From: Chitinophagales bacterium | GTDB taxonomy: Bacteria > Bacteroidota > Bacteroidia > Chitinophagales > UBA8649 | Length of the DNA: 64,000 nt | Direction of reading: 5' to 3' | Assembly: GCA_020635995.1 (NCBI GenBank) | Contig: JACJYS010000002.1 | Coordinates: 248,001 to 312,000 of the forward strand | Shown: piece by piece, positions 46,705 through 56,609 of the stretch | How the letters are laid out: every line of letters starts with the position of its first letter | Numbering within the stretch: position 1 is the first letter of the stretch | Position numbers and translations under genes: made by a program | Notes under the pieces: model-generated | What the model saw: only the letters and a program-made list of their open reading frames with translations | What the model was told of the DNA's origin: nothing | Databases searched by the model: none

Positions 46705-49236
46705 ATGTTTAAACAGCTCATTTTATTTACTCTTTTTTTGTTGATGGCTCAAAGTGTATTGGCACAAACAGCTACGCTCAAAGGGCAAATATTAGATGAG
46801 TTTAACGAAAAAGCCGCTTATGTAAATGTAACTGCCAATAAACTAAAATTAGGTACAGTTACCGATGAAAACGGCAATTATGAACTACAACTGCCAGCCA
46901 ATAAAGAAATAGAAATAAGTATTCAAGGGCTTAATTACTATAAACAGCAGTTTATAATAACACTTAGTCCCAACGAAATAAAAATATTAGATGCGAAGTT
47001 GGTAGTTAAAAAACAAGATGATATTGACGTTATATTTGAAAAACAAGAAGAGCGTAAAATAATAAGCACCGATAAAATAGATGTAAAAAAAGCGGAAACT
47101 TTGCCCAATATAAGTGGCGGAGTAGAAACTTACTTGCAAACATTTATGGGTGTTCAAAAAAACAATGAACTAAGCTCTGCATACTCGGTTCGTGGTGGAA
47201 ATTTTGATGAAAATTTAGTTTATGTAAATGATTTTGAAATATACCGACCTTTTCTTATCCGTTCGGGGCAGCAAGAGGGACTAAGTTTTGTAAACCCCGA
47301 TATGGTAGATAATCTTACTTTTTCATCGGGAGGTTTTCAAGCTAAATATGGCGATAAAATGGCTTCGGTATTAGATGTTACTTACAGAAAACCTAAGAAA
47401 TTTGGCGGAAGTGTAATGGGAAGTCTGCTGGGAGCAAACATACATTTAGAAGGCACTAACAAAAAAACGAGGCAATTTACTTACACTTTAGGTTTTAGGT
47501 ACAAAACCAATAAGTTGGTGCTAAGCGGACAAGACACCAAAGGTCAGTATGTGCCGTCTTTTATAGATTTACAAGGGCTTTTTTCTTATGCAATAAATGA
47601 AAAACTAAGTATAGAATATTTGGTAAATTTTGCCCGAAATAGATTTTTATTTACGCCTTCCACTCGTTCTACAGAATTTGGTTTAATTAATTTTCAAAGT
47701 AGGTTTACCGTTTATTATGAAGGACAAGAAGATGACAGATACCAATCTTTAATGAATGGTTTAAGCTTAAATCAAAAAATAGGAGATAACTTAACGCTTA
47801 AATACTTAGCAGGAGTTTATAATATGCAAGAAAATGAACATTTTGATATTATAGGCGATTATTATTTGCAAGAAATAGAAACCGATCCGGCAAAAGAAAA
47901 CGTAGGAGAAGTAAAAAATGATTTAGGTTCCGGCACTTTTCATGATTGGGCAAGAAACCAGCTAAACACCACTGTTATACAAAGTGCTATAAAAGGCACT
48001 TATGAGAAAAAAAGACATGAGCTAAAATTTGGCTTAACCTACAAAAGAGAACTCATAGAAGATAAACTTAGCGAATGGGAACGCAGAGATTCTGCCGGCT
48101 ACTCTATGCCTACCACCGATACTGCCGTTTTGTTGTTTAACGTGCTAAAACCTGAGCCATTTAATTTAAAAAGCAATCGATTTAGTGGCTACATACAAGA
48201 CACTTGGAGAATAGACAAACAAGGCATTGTAACTTGGAATTATGGCGTGCGTTTTCAGTATTGGGATGTAAATAAAGAATGGGTAATTTCGCCACGAACG
48301 CAGTTTGCTTTTAAACCAAAAACCAAAGCAGATGTGGTATTTACCACCGCAGCCGGAATGTATGCTCAGCCACCTTTTTACAGAGAAATGAGAAACTTGC
48401 AAGGGCAAGTTAATACCAATTTAAAATCGCAGAAATCTGCACATTTTGTAGCAGGAATTGACTATGCTTTTAAAGCATGGAACAGACCCTTTAAGTTTAC
48501 TACAGAGGGTTATTACAAATACATTTGGGATGCCGTACCTTATGAATTTGACAATGTATTAATCAGATATTTTGGTAAAAACAACTCAAAAGGCTACGTG
48601 GCAGGTGTAGATTTTAGACTACATGGCGAACTGGCAAAAGGTGCTGAAAGCTGGATTAGTATGTCTATAATGAAAGGAGAAGAAGACGTAAGAGATGATT
48701 ATTATACAGCTTACGATATTAGAAAAACAAAAGTAGATGCTAATGGACAAACTACTGCCGAAACAAAAGATACACTTTCTGTTAGCAATGTTTTTCCCGG
48801 CTATATCCCCCGCCCTACCGACCAGCGTTTAAGCTTTGCTCTATTTTTTCAAGATTACATTCCTAAGTTTCCTTATTTAAAAGTTCACATGAATTTAATA
48901 GTGGCAACAGGCTTGCCTTTTGGCCCACCCGACAATAATAGATATAAAGATACTTACAGAATACCTCCGTATAGAAGATTTGACATAGGTTTTTCTGCTT
49001 TATTGTTTGATATAGAAAAGAAAGAAGCTAAAGGAAAAGTACCTAAGAGTTTCTTTAAGCATATAAATAAAATTTGGTTATCATTTGAAGTGTATAATAT
49101 TTTAGGTATTGAAAACACCATTTCTTATATATGGATAGATGGCTTAGACCCACGCACGGGCTCATTTAGTAAATATGCCGTACCCAACTATTTAACAGAC
49201 AGAAGATTTAACCTTAAATTTAAGGTTGATTTTTAG
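46705..49236 (+). CDS. TonB-dependent outer-membrane receptor with carboxypeptidase-like N-terminal domain
   Basis: 843 residues from the ATG at 46705 (an in-frame TTG lies six bases upstream). Signal peptide (MFKQLILFTLFLLMAQSVLA) precedes a CarboxypepD_reg-like domain (ATLKGQILDEFNEKAAYVNV, about 24-110), a plug domain (SAYSVRGGNFDENLVYVNDF, about 130-230) and a beta-barrel ending in the aromatic NLKFKVDF. No SusD-like partner follows, so it is not a typical SusCD pair; the substrate (iron chelate, vitamin or other) is unknown. Confidence 0.92.
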   Translation: MFKQLILFTLFLLMAQSVLAQTATLKGQILDEFNEKAAYVNVTANKLKLGTVTDENGNYELQLPANKEIEISIQGLNYYKQQFIITLSPNEIKILDAKLVVKKQDDIDVIFEKQEERKIISTDKIDVKKAETLPNISGGVETYLQTFMGVQKNNELSSAYSVRGGNFDENLVYVNDFEIYRPFLIRSGQQEGLSFVNPDMVDNLTFSSGGFQAKYGDKMASVLDVTYRKPKKFGGSVMGSLLGANIHLEGTNKKTRQFTYTLGFRYKTNKLVLSGQDTKGQYVPSFIDLQGLFSYAINEKLSIEYLVNFARNRFLFTPSTRSTEFGLINFQSRFTVYYEGQEDDRYQSLMNGLSLNQKIGDNLTLKYLAGVYNMQENEHFDIIGDYYLQEIETDPAKENVGEVKNDLGSGTFHDWARNQLNTTVIQSAIKGTYEKKRHELKFGLTYKRELIEDKLSEWERRDSAGYSMPTTDTAVLLFNVLKPEPFNLKSNRFSGYIQDTWRIDKQGIVTWNYGVRFQYWDVNKEWVISPRTQFAFKPKTKADVVFTTAAGMYAQPPFYREMRNLQGQVNTNLKSQKSAHFVAGIDYAFKAWNRPFKFTTEGYYKYIWDAVPYEFDNVLIRYFGKNNSKGYVAGVDFRLHGELAKGAESWISMSIMKGEEDVRDDYYTAYDIRKTKVDANGQTTAETKDTLSVSNVFPGYIPRPTDQRLSFALFFQDYIPKFPYLKVHMNLIVATGLPFGPPDNNRYKDTYRIPPYRRFDIGFSALLFDIEKKEAKGKVPKSFFKHINKIWLSFEVYNILGIENTISYIWIDGLDPRTGSFSKYAVPNYLTDRRFNLKFKVDF

Positions 49237-49571
49237 AACTCCAAGGGGTTTCAACCCCTTGAAAGAATAAAGGAAAAAAAGATAAAACTCCCCCTATAAA
49301 TTGAGACAATTGAATTGAAACAAGGGGTTAAAACCCCTTGGATAAACTCGTTTAACGCCAATTGTCAACACAAAATAGTCTAATCTATTTTGTGTTTTAC
49401 AATGGTAAATGCCGATAGAGCAATATATTTAGTACAATAAGGTGCAACCGAAATTGGACTATTATATATTCCTAATCGGTATAACACCATAGCGGAACTC
49501 CATGGCATTACGTCTGCTATGTTCTGTAACCGAAAAACCTCAACACCCCAAACCTAAGCGGTGTAACAGAG
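49237..49571. repeat. Intergenic repeats between convergent genes
   Basis: No gene is seen. Contains two near-identical palindromes (CAAGGGGTTTCAACCCCTTG at 49242-49261, CAAGGGGTTAAAACCCCTTG at 49321-49340) and MITE-like copy B. Confidence 0.7.
49355..49482. mobile_element. MITE-like element, copy B (inverted relative to copy A)
   Basis: Reverse complement of copy A (32963-33090) over about 125 bp with about four mismatches by eye, including the 12-bp palindrome AACACAAAATAG / CTATTTTGTGTT (49367-49378 and 49385-49396). One terminal repeat is intact (AATCGGTAT); the other is degraded. Confidence 0.8.
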
Positions 49572-50180
49572 CTATAGAGCATTCATTTTATAGCCATTAT
49601 CACTTAAATATTTCAAAACTTTTGGCAAAACAGCTCTTAAATTTTTAATGGCTTTTTCGCTATCGTGAAAAACAATAATAGAACCATTTTCTACATTGTT
49701 AATCACATTATTGTAGCACTGCTCAGCAGAAACATCCGCATCAAAATCATAAGAAATAATATCCCAAAGTACTATGTCAAATTTTTTAATAAGCCTTTTA
49801 ATTAATTTAGGAGTAAATTTTCCGTAAGGAGGTCTAAATAAATGGGTATCAATAATTTTACTACAATGTTCCACATCTTTTAAATATGTAGCTAATTCCG
49901 TTTTCCAAGCGTTGCAGTGGCTAAAAGTATGGTTGCCTATACGATGACCATTTTCAATTGTTTTCATTAAAATATTGGGATATAATTCGGCATTTTTACC
50001 TGAGCAAAAAAATGTTGCTTTAGCATTATATTTATCTAATTCGTTTAAAACCCAGCTTGTTATTCCTATTGTGGGGCCGTCATCAAAAGTTAAATAAACA
50101 GTTTTTTCTGTTCTACTTTTGTTCCAAATCAAATTAGGAAATAGCTTTTTTAACAATAAAGGCGTTTTAACTAATCTCAT
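49572..50180 (-). CDS. Polysaccharide deacetylase (NodB domain)
   Basis: 202 residues, a compact NodB homology domain without a signal peptide or with a weak N-terminal segment. Motifs: VYLTFDDGPTIG (catalytic Asp and metal Asp), NHTFSH (metal His residues), RPPYGKFTPKL, VLWDIISYDFD and SIIVFHDS (catalytic His). CE4 enzymes deacetylate chitin, peptidoglycan or other N-acetyl glycans. It diverges from gltX; the substrate is unknown. Confidence 0.92.
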   Translation of the reverse strand: MRLVKTPLLLKKLFPNLIWNKSRTEKTVYLTFDDGPTIGITSWVLNELDKYNAKATFFCSGKNAELYPNILMKTIENGHRIGNHTFSHCNAWKTELATYLKDVEHCSKIIDTHLFRPPYGKFTPKLIKRLIKKFDIVLWDIISYDFDADVSAEQCYNNVINNVENGSIIVFHDSEKAIKNLRAVLPKVLKYLSDNGYKMNAL

Positions 50181-50205
50181 AGTTTGAAAGCGAGCGGTAA
50201 TTCGC

Positions 50206-50213
50206 TAATTTTG
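50206..50213 (+). promoter_or_regulatory. Promoter of gltX with both -33 and -7 elements
   Basis: TAATTTTG at 50206-50213 matches TAnnTTTG, and TTTG at 50183-50186 lies 19 bases upstream, the spacing known for Bacteroidota promoters. It is the clearest full promoter in the window. Confidence 0.7.
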
Positions 50214-50249
50214 TGTTTTAAAAAAATTATAAAGTATAAAGATATTGAA

Positions 50250-51785
50250 ATGTCTAAAAAAATAAGAACAAGATTTGCTCCAAGTCCTACAGGTCCTTTA
50301 CACATGGGGGGCGTACGTACGGCATTGTACTGTTATTTGTTTGCCAAGCAAAATAATGGCGATTTTATTTTAAGAATAGAAGATACAGACCAAAACAGAT
50401 ATGTAGAAGGAGCAGAACAATATATTATAGATGCCCTAAAATGGTGTGGCATAGAAGCCAATGAAGGAGTAAGTTATGGGGGGGAATTTGGTCCATATCG
50501 CCAAAGCGAAAGAAAAGATATGTATAGAGCTTATGCTGAAGAACTGATAGAAAAAGGAGATGCATATTACGCTTTTGATACAGAAGAAGAATTGGAAGAA
50601 TGGAGAGAAAATATGAAAAAACAAGGCAATCCATCTCCAAAATATGACCCTATAACCCGACAATATTTAAAAAACTCACTTAGTTTAAGCGAAGACGAAG
50701 TGAAAAAGAGATTAAATGCTGGCGATGATTATGTTATTCGCTATAAAATGCCCCGAAATGAAGAAGTAAAATTTGAAGATAAAATTAGAGGAATTGTTAG
50801 TTTTCAAAGCAATCAATTAGACGATAAAGTGCTACTAAAAGGAGATGGCATGCCTACCTACCATTTAGCCAATGTAGTGGACGACCATACTATGGAAATA
50901 ACAGACGTGATACGTGGAGAAGAATGGTTGCCTTCTACCCCTTTGCATGTAATGCTATACAAAAGTTTTGGCTGGGAAATGCCGTCATTTGCACATCTGC
51001 CTTTAATTTTAAAACCCGATGGCAAAGGAAAATTGAGTAAAAGAGATGGCGACAGGCTGGGTTTTCCTGTTTTCCCATTAAACTGGCAAGATCCGGAATC
51101 GGGAGAGCAAAGTATAGGTTATAAAGAAAGAGGATTTTTGCCCGAAGCATTTATCAATATGTTGGCATTTTTAGGTTGGAATCCGGGAACTGAACAAGAA
51201 ATATTTAGCAGAGAAGAATTAATTAAAGATTTTAGTATAGAAAGAGTTAATAAATCTGGAGCTCGCTTTGACTATGAAAAAACAAAATGGTTTAATCAGC
51301 AGTATTTGAAAAATAAAAGTGATAAAGAGTTAGCCGATTTAACTAAAGTTTTATTTAAAGAAAAAGGCTACAAAACAGACGATGAAACTTTGCAAAAAAT
51401 TTGCGGTTTAATAAAAGAACGTGCTACTTTTTTGCATGAATTTCCGGAGTTGGCTTATTATTTTTTTACAGACGTAAAGGAATATGATGATAAGAATTTA
51501 AGAAAACGTTGGAATACAGAAAATAATGAAGCGTTTAAAAATTTAACTAAACAATTAAATAATTTAAGTTCATTTACGTCTGAAAGTATTGAAAATGAAG
51601 TAAAAGCATTTATGGAAGCTCATAATTTGGGTTTTGGACAAGTTTTACCTATTTTGCGTATTGCTATTACAGGCACTATGCAAGGACCTCCAATTTTTTC
51701 TGTAATGGAAATAGTAGGCAAAGAAACTTGTTTAAAAAGGTTGGAAAAAGGAATTGCATTGGCTAACCAATTAAACCAACAGTAA
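50250..51785 (+). CDS. gltX: Glutamate-tRNA ligase
   Basis: 511 residues from the ATG at 50250 (MSKKIRTRFAPSPTG); an upstream in-frame ATG at 50184 overlaps the promoter and is unlikely. Class I synthetase with HIGH-type motif APSPTGPLHMGG, KMSKS-type KLSKRDG, and the glutamyl-specific HLANVVDDHTMEITDVIRGE. C-terminal anticodon-binding helical domain is complete. Charges tRNA-Glu with glutamate. The next small gene begins immediately after the stop. Confidence 0.97.
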   Translation: MSKKIRTRFAPSPTGPLHMGGVRTALYCYLFAKQNNGDFILRIEDTDQNRYVEGAEQYIIDALKWCGIEANEGVSYGGEFGPYRQSERKDMYRAYAEELIEKGDAYYAFDTEEELEEWRENMKKQGNPSPKYDPITRQYLKNSLSLSEDEVKKRLNAGDDYVIRYKMPRNEEVKFEDKIRGIVSFQSNQLDDKVLLKGDGMPTYHLANVVDDHTMEITDVIRGEEWLPSTPLHVMLYKSFGWEMPSFAHLPLILKPDGKGKLSKRDGDRLGFPVFPLNWQDPESGEQSIGYKERGFLPEAFINMLAFLGWNPGTEQEIFSREELIKDFSIERVNKSGARFDYEKTKWFNQQYLKNKSDKELADLTKVLFKEKGYKTDDETLQKICGLIKERATFLHEFPELAYYFFTDVKEYDDKNLRKRWNTENNEAFKNLTKQLNNLSSFTSESIENEVKAFMEAHNLGFGQVLPILRIAITGTMQGPPIFSVMEIVGKETCLKRLEKGIALANQLNQQ

Positions 51786-51971
51786 ATGCCAAAGAAAAAA
51801 CCGATAAAAGGGAAACCCGAAGTTCATAAAGATTTAAAAGGCTTAGATTTTAAAATAAACACTTTTGGAGAAATCAAATCGTCTATGGATTTAGATAAGC
51901 TTAACAACTTTCTTAACGAAAATGTAGATGATAAAAAGCTAAACGAAGAACAGATAAAGAATAAAAAGTAG
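51786..51971 (+). CDS. Small charged protein of unknown function
   Basis: 61 residues, Lys-rich (MPKKKPIKGKPEVHKDLKGL), predicted soluble. Its ATG follows the gltX stop directly (TAAATG), so it is cotranslated with gltX. I have the impression of similar short proteins (MPKKKPIKG...) downstream of other genes in Bacteroidota, but no function is known. Function cannot be assigned. Confidence 0.7.
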   Translation: MPKKKPIKGKPEVHKDLKGLDFKINTFGEIKSSMDLDKLNNFLNENVDDKKLNEEQIKNKK

Positions 51972-52098
51972 TAAGCATACACTATAAAATGTTATATCAC
52001 AACTCAGTATTTTGAGCAACAGATACTTTTTTGATAAAAGAAGTACTGAACAAAAAGAATAGTGCATTTAGCGTATTGTTTAGTCTATGTTGTAGTAT

Positions 52099-52106
52099 TA
52101 TATTTG
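52099..52106 (+). promoter_or_regulatory. Probable promoter of the 231-residue secreted protein
   Basis: TATATTTG matches TAnnTTTG, 22 bases before the start codon; TTG at 52076-52078 is 20 bases upstream. The rest of 51972-52128 shows nothing. Confidence 0.55.
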
Positions 52107-52128
52107 TACTAACAAAAAAAAGAATACT

Positions 52129-52824
52129 ATGAAAAAAATACTGACATTAAGTTTAATATTAACCATTTTTGCTTTTACAAAAGCACAAGACTTTTTAAGT
52201 CCTTTTGATGCTATAGCTCCTAAAAAATTATCTTATGTAACGGATGCCAGTGGCAATGAAACAGCAGGATACATTAAAAGTGTAGTGAGAGTAAAAGGTT
52301 TAATAACCGATTTAAACATGAAACTTGAAGATGGCTCTAAGAAAACAGTAAGTTCTGCAAGTGTAGAATATGCTTTCTTGCCTCAAAATAAGTTAGAAAA
52401 ATTTGGTAGTAATATGAGTTTTGCAAAAGATGCTACACGCTGGGGACAAAAACAAGTAGATAGAGTTAAAGATGGCTATGCTTACTTTGAAAAAACACAA
52501 ATTGAGCTAAAAAAAGGAACGGAAACTACTTTAATGCAGCTGCTAAACCCAGGGGCAACAGTACTTAAAGCTTATCACGACCCTTTTGCTAAAGAAACAG
52601 TTGGTTTTGCTCCGGGCGGTATAAAAGTAGCTGGTGGAGAAGATAAATCTTACTACATGAGAAAAAATGATGGCGTAGGATACAAAGTATCAAAAGCTAA
52701 TTTTAAAGATAACTTTGACAAACTTTTTGGCGATTGCCCAGCATTTAAAGAAAAATATGCTAAAGCTGACTGGGGCGAATTTGAAAAAATGGTTTTCTTT
52801 TATAATGATAACTGCGGAAAATAA
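52129..52824 (+). CDS. Secreted protein of unknown function
   Basis: 231 residues. Signal peptide MKKILTLSLILTIFAFTKAQ, then a mixed alpha/beta protein without recognised motifs. The sequence SYVTDASGNETAGYIKSVVR and the two-cysteine region CPAFKEKYAKADW ... NDNCGK near the end are notable. Single-gene unit with its own promoter and a terminator. No homology can be claimed from reading alone. Confidence 0.75.
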   Translation: MKKILTLSLILTIFAFTKAQDFLSPFDAIAPKKLSYVTDASGNETAGYIKSVVRVKGLITDLNMKLEDGSKKTVSSASVEYAFLPQNKLEKFGSNMSFAKDATRWGQKQVDRVKDGYAYFEKTQIELKKGTETTLMQLLNPGATVLKAYHDPFAKETVGFAPGGIKVAGGEDKSYYMRKNDGVGYKVSKANFKDNFDKLFGDCPAFKEKYAKADWGEFEKMVFFYNDNCGK

Positions 52825-52847
52825 TAACAATATAAAATAAGTGTGTG

Positions 52848-52883
52848 AAAAGAACCGAGCTATAATGGCTCGGTTCTTTTTTT
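52848..52883. terminator. Terminator hairpin between convergent genes
   Basis: Stem AAAAGAACCGAGC / GCTCGGTTCTTTT, 13 bp, loop TATAATG, with flanking T and A runs, suited to act on both strands. Confidence 0.88.
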
Positions 52884-53367
52884 ATATCTTTTTCATTAGC
52901 CTTAAAACTATCCAATACAATAAGCCTAAAATACAAGGAATTAGCAAAATAAATTTAGTAGAAGCACAATAATAGGCTAACTGTGCATGAAAATCTGTAC
53001 CAGTTTTAAACTGCAATTTTAATAATCCGTAATTTTCTACTGCATCTAATAATGGAGCTAATAAGGCAAAATACATTAATACTTTAAAAATAATTTGTGG
53101 TTTGTAATTATACCATGCTTTATAAAACAAAAATAAACTGCCTCCGTAGCAGAGCATAAAAATATAATCAAAAAAATTACCTGCTATTTTTCTGTTTTCT
53201 GCTCCAGCATCTGCCCAAATAGCTATCATATTATTGGCATTATCTAAGGTTTTTGCAAATTCAAATTCCACTATTCCAGGATTTGGTTTGTCTATAAATC
53301 TCATAGTAACAATACATAATATTGTACCAACCAAAAAGTACTTAAAATATTTAGAAAACTTCATCAT
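52882..53367 (-). CDS. Membrane protein of unknown function
   Basis: 161 residues with four hydrophobic segments (about 9-25, 65-82, 92-110, 128-150). An acidic stretch with EFAKTLDNANNMIAIWADAG lies between helices 1 and 2. Its ATG overlaps the stop of the upstream esterase gene (ATGA), so the two are coupled, though a functional link is unproven. No family recognised. Confidence 0.75.
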   Translation of the reverse strand: MMKFSKYFKYFLVGTILCIVTMRFIDKPNPGIVEFEFAKTLDNANNMIAIWADAGAENRKIAGNFFDYIFMLCYGGSLFLFYKAWYNYKPQIIFKVLMYFALLAPLLDAVENYGLLKLQFKTGTDFHAQLAYYCASTKFILLIPCILGLLYWIVLRLMKKI

Positions 53368-54488
53368 CTTACAATAGTTTTGCTATAAACACCTTGCTGA
53401 GTATATATTATTAAAAAATATACACCATTATTTATTCCTTCTAAACTAATTTGTTTGGTATTGCTCCCCACTATTTTTTGACCAATACCATTATAAATTT
53501 CTAATTTTTCAACTTTATTTTTATCAGATTCTACTACCAATTTATTTCCTAAGTGCCTAATTTTCATATCATCACTTAGTGAGATATTATTAATGCCACT
53601 CACTAATTTTTCTCCTTTAAAAAATTGCCAAATAGTTTCTGAAGCATCAAAATCTCTATTGGTATTTCCTGCCGGAATATCTATAATGGCATTAGGCCAC
53701 GTGTGTCCTCCACCTATTACTTTAAAAAATATAACACTATTACTGTCTGTTGCATTATGATAGGTATATCTTTCTACCGTGCTGCTATCGTTTGTATTTA
53801 TATCGGGATAGTTATAAACTAAAGGCGTGGTATTACAATTATTATTTTGCACCCAAAAATCAATTACATCTTCTATTGCCTGCATACCGCTTCCACCATT
53901 ATAAGGTACTATTGGGTCGGTTGTTCCGTGTATTTCTAATACGGGTATTATCCTGCCGGGATTGCAAGAGCCATATAAATAAGAAGTCATAGAGCCAGTA
54001 ACGGAAGCAATTTTTTTAATTCTATCGCCCAATTCACAAGCTAAAGTGTAACTCATAAATCCGCCATTGCTCATTCCCGTAGAGTATATTTTAGAGGTAT
54101 CAATATTGTAGCGAGCAATCATAGTATCTAACAAAGCATTTAAAAACCCTACATCATCTACATATCCTGCTCCTCCCGGGGGTATTACACTTGAGTTCCA
54201 CAGTTTAGTGCCATTTATTACCGTACTATTAGGGTGAACAATTAAAAAATTATCGGCATCAGCTTGGGGGTGCAAATTTCCGTATAAGTTTTGCTCATCG
54301 GCATTAGAACCTCTGCCGTGTATGTTTAATACTAAAGGAACAGCCGTAGAGCCATCATAAATTTGAGGGATATACAAAATATAATCTCTTTGCAAGCCAT
54401 CAAACATAAAAGTATCTTTTACTAAAGTTTGGCTAAAAAGTAATACCGAGCAAGAAAAAGTTAAAAGAGAAAGTATAATTTTTTTCAT
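53364..54488 (-). CDS. Secreted PHB depolymerase/feruloyl esterase-like hydrolase, T9SS cargo
   Basis: 374 residues. Signal peptide (MKKIILSLLTFSCSVLLFSQ), then an alpha/beta hydrolase of the esterase PHB family (LpqC/ COG3509): LVLNIHGRGSNADEQN, YSTGMSNGGFMSYTLACELG (nucleophile Ser in GMSNGG), LEIHGTTDPIVPYNGG (Asp region) and GGGHTWPNA (His). A T9SS type A sorting domain follows (VEKLEIYNGIGQKIVGSNTK). Candidate substrates are polyhydroxyalkanoate, acetyl-xylan or feruloyl esters; sequence cannot choose. Confidence 0.92.
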   Translation of the reverse strand: MKKIILSLLTFSCSVLLFSQTLVKDTFMFDGLQRDYILYIPQIYDGSTAVPLVLNIHGRGSNADEQNLYGNLHPQADADNFLIVHPNSTVINGTKLWNSSVIPPGGAGYVDDVGFLNALLDTMIARYNIDTSKIYSTGMSNGGFMSYTLACELGDRIKKIASVTGSMTSYLYGSCNPGRIIPVLEIHGTTDPIVPYNGGSGMQAIEDVIDFWVQNNNCNTTPLVYNYPDINTNDSSTVERYTYHNATDSNSVIFFKVIGGGHTWPNAIIDIPAGNTNRDFDASETIWQFFKGEKLVSGINNISLSDDMKIRHLGNKLVVESDKNKVEKLEIYNGIGQKIVGSNTKQISLEGINNGVYFLIIYTQQGVYSKTIVR

Positions 54489-54587
54489 AATTAATAAGTT
54501 TGTCCATAAAAATACGATAAAACTTATAAAATAGTTAGTCTATTAAAAATATGATTAAATATTTAAGGAATTGAGCGTAATATTAAT

Positions 54588-54595
54588 TACCTTTG
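54588..54595 (+). promoter_or_regulatory. Probable -7 promoter element of atpD
   Basis: TACCTTTG matches TAnnTTTG, 40 bases before the atpD start. Confidence 0.55.
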
Positions 54596-54626
54596 CACCG
54601 TAATTTGAAAATTAACAAAAATCTAA

Positions 54627-56141
<1,515 letters not shown>

Positions 56142-56142
56142 A

Positions 56143-56212
56143 TGATAAGAAGTTAAGATGTTAGACTATTAGACGGTCTTAAATCTTAAATCTTAAGTCT
56201 TAAATCTAAGAA
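56143..56212. repeat. Degenerate heptanucleotide array 3, between atpD and atpC
   Basis: Ten 7-bp units in frame, best seen as TCTTAAA, TCTTAAA, TCTTAAG, TCTTAAA from 56177; the earlier units (ATAAGAA, GTTAAGA, TGTTAGA) are looser. The period is the same as in the 20.6-kb arrays though the unit differs. Confidence 0.75.
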
Positions 56213-56215
56213 AAT

Positions 56216-56467
56216 ATGGACGTAACAATATTAACACCGGAAAAAGAATTATTTTCAGAAGTAGCTTCAAGTATAAAATTACCGGGAGTGGTGGGAGGTT
56301 TTGAAATACTTGAAAACCATGCTCCTTTAATTGCAGCCCTTCAAAAAGGGATAATAGAAATAACACAAAACGGACAAAAGAAAACCATAGCTATAGAAGA
56401 TGGCTTTGTAGAAGTTTTGAATAATAAAGTAAGCGTTTTAATAGCCGGAGGAGAAGTAAACGGCTAA
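56216..56467 (+). CDS. atpC: F-type ATP synthase subunit epsilon (short form)
   Basis: 83 residues, the N-terminal beta-sandwich only (MDVTILTPEKELFSEVASSI, GGFEILENHAPLIAALQKGI). The C-terminal helical hairpin of the longer form is absent, which is normal for Bacteroidota. Epsilon joins the rotor stalk to F1. It follows atpD after the heptad array. Confidence 0.94.
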   Translation: MDVTILTPEKELFSEVASSIKLPGVVGGFEILENHAPLIAALQKGIIEITQNGQKKTIAIEDGFVEVLNNKVSVLIAGGEVNG

Positions 56468-56485
56468 AAAATAAATATATAAAGG

Positions 56486-56517
56486 AATGGGATGCTATAA
56501 GTATCCCATTTTTTTTT
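56486..56517 (+). terminator. Terminator after atpC
   Basis: Stem AATGGGAT / ATCCCATT with a short loop, then a run of nine T. Confidence 0.85.
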
Positions 56518-56609
56518 GTGTTAAAAGTTCAATTTTATATCTTAATGTTTAGATAACAAACAATAAGAAATATAAAGGTTATCTTTACATTTTAAAATAA
56601 AAAAACACC

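Noticed and set aside
56216..56467. atpC truncated at the C-terminus
   Set aside because: The short epsilon subunit is normal for this phylum.
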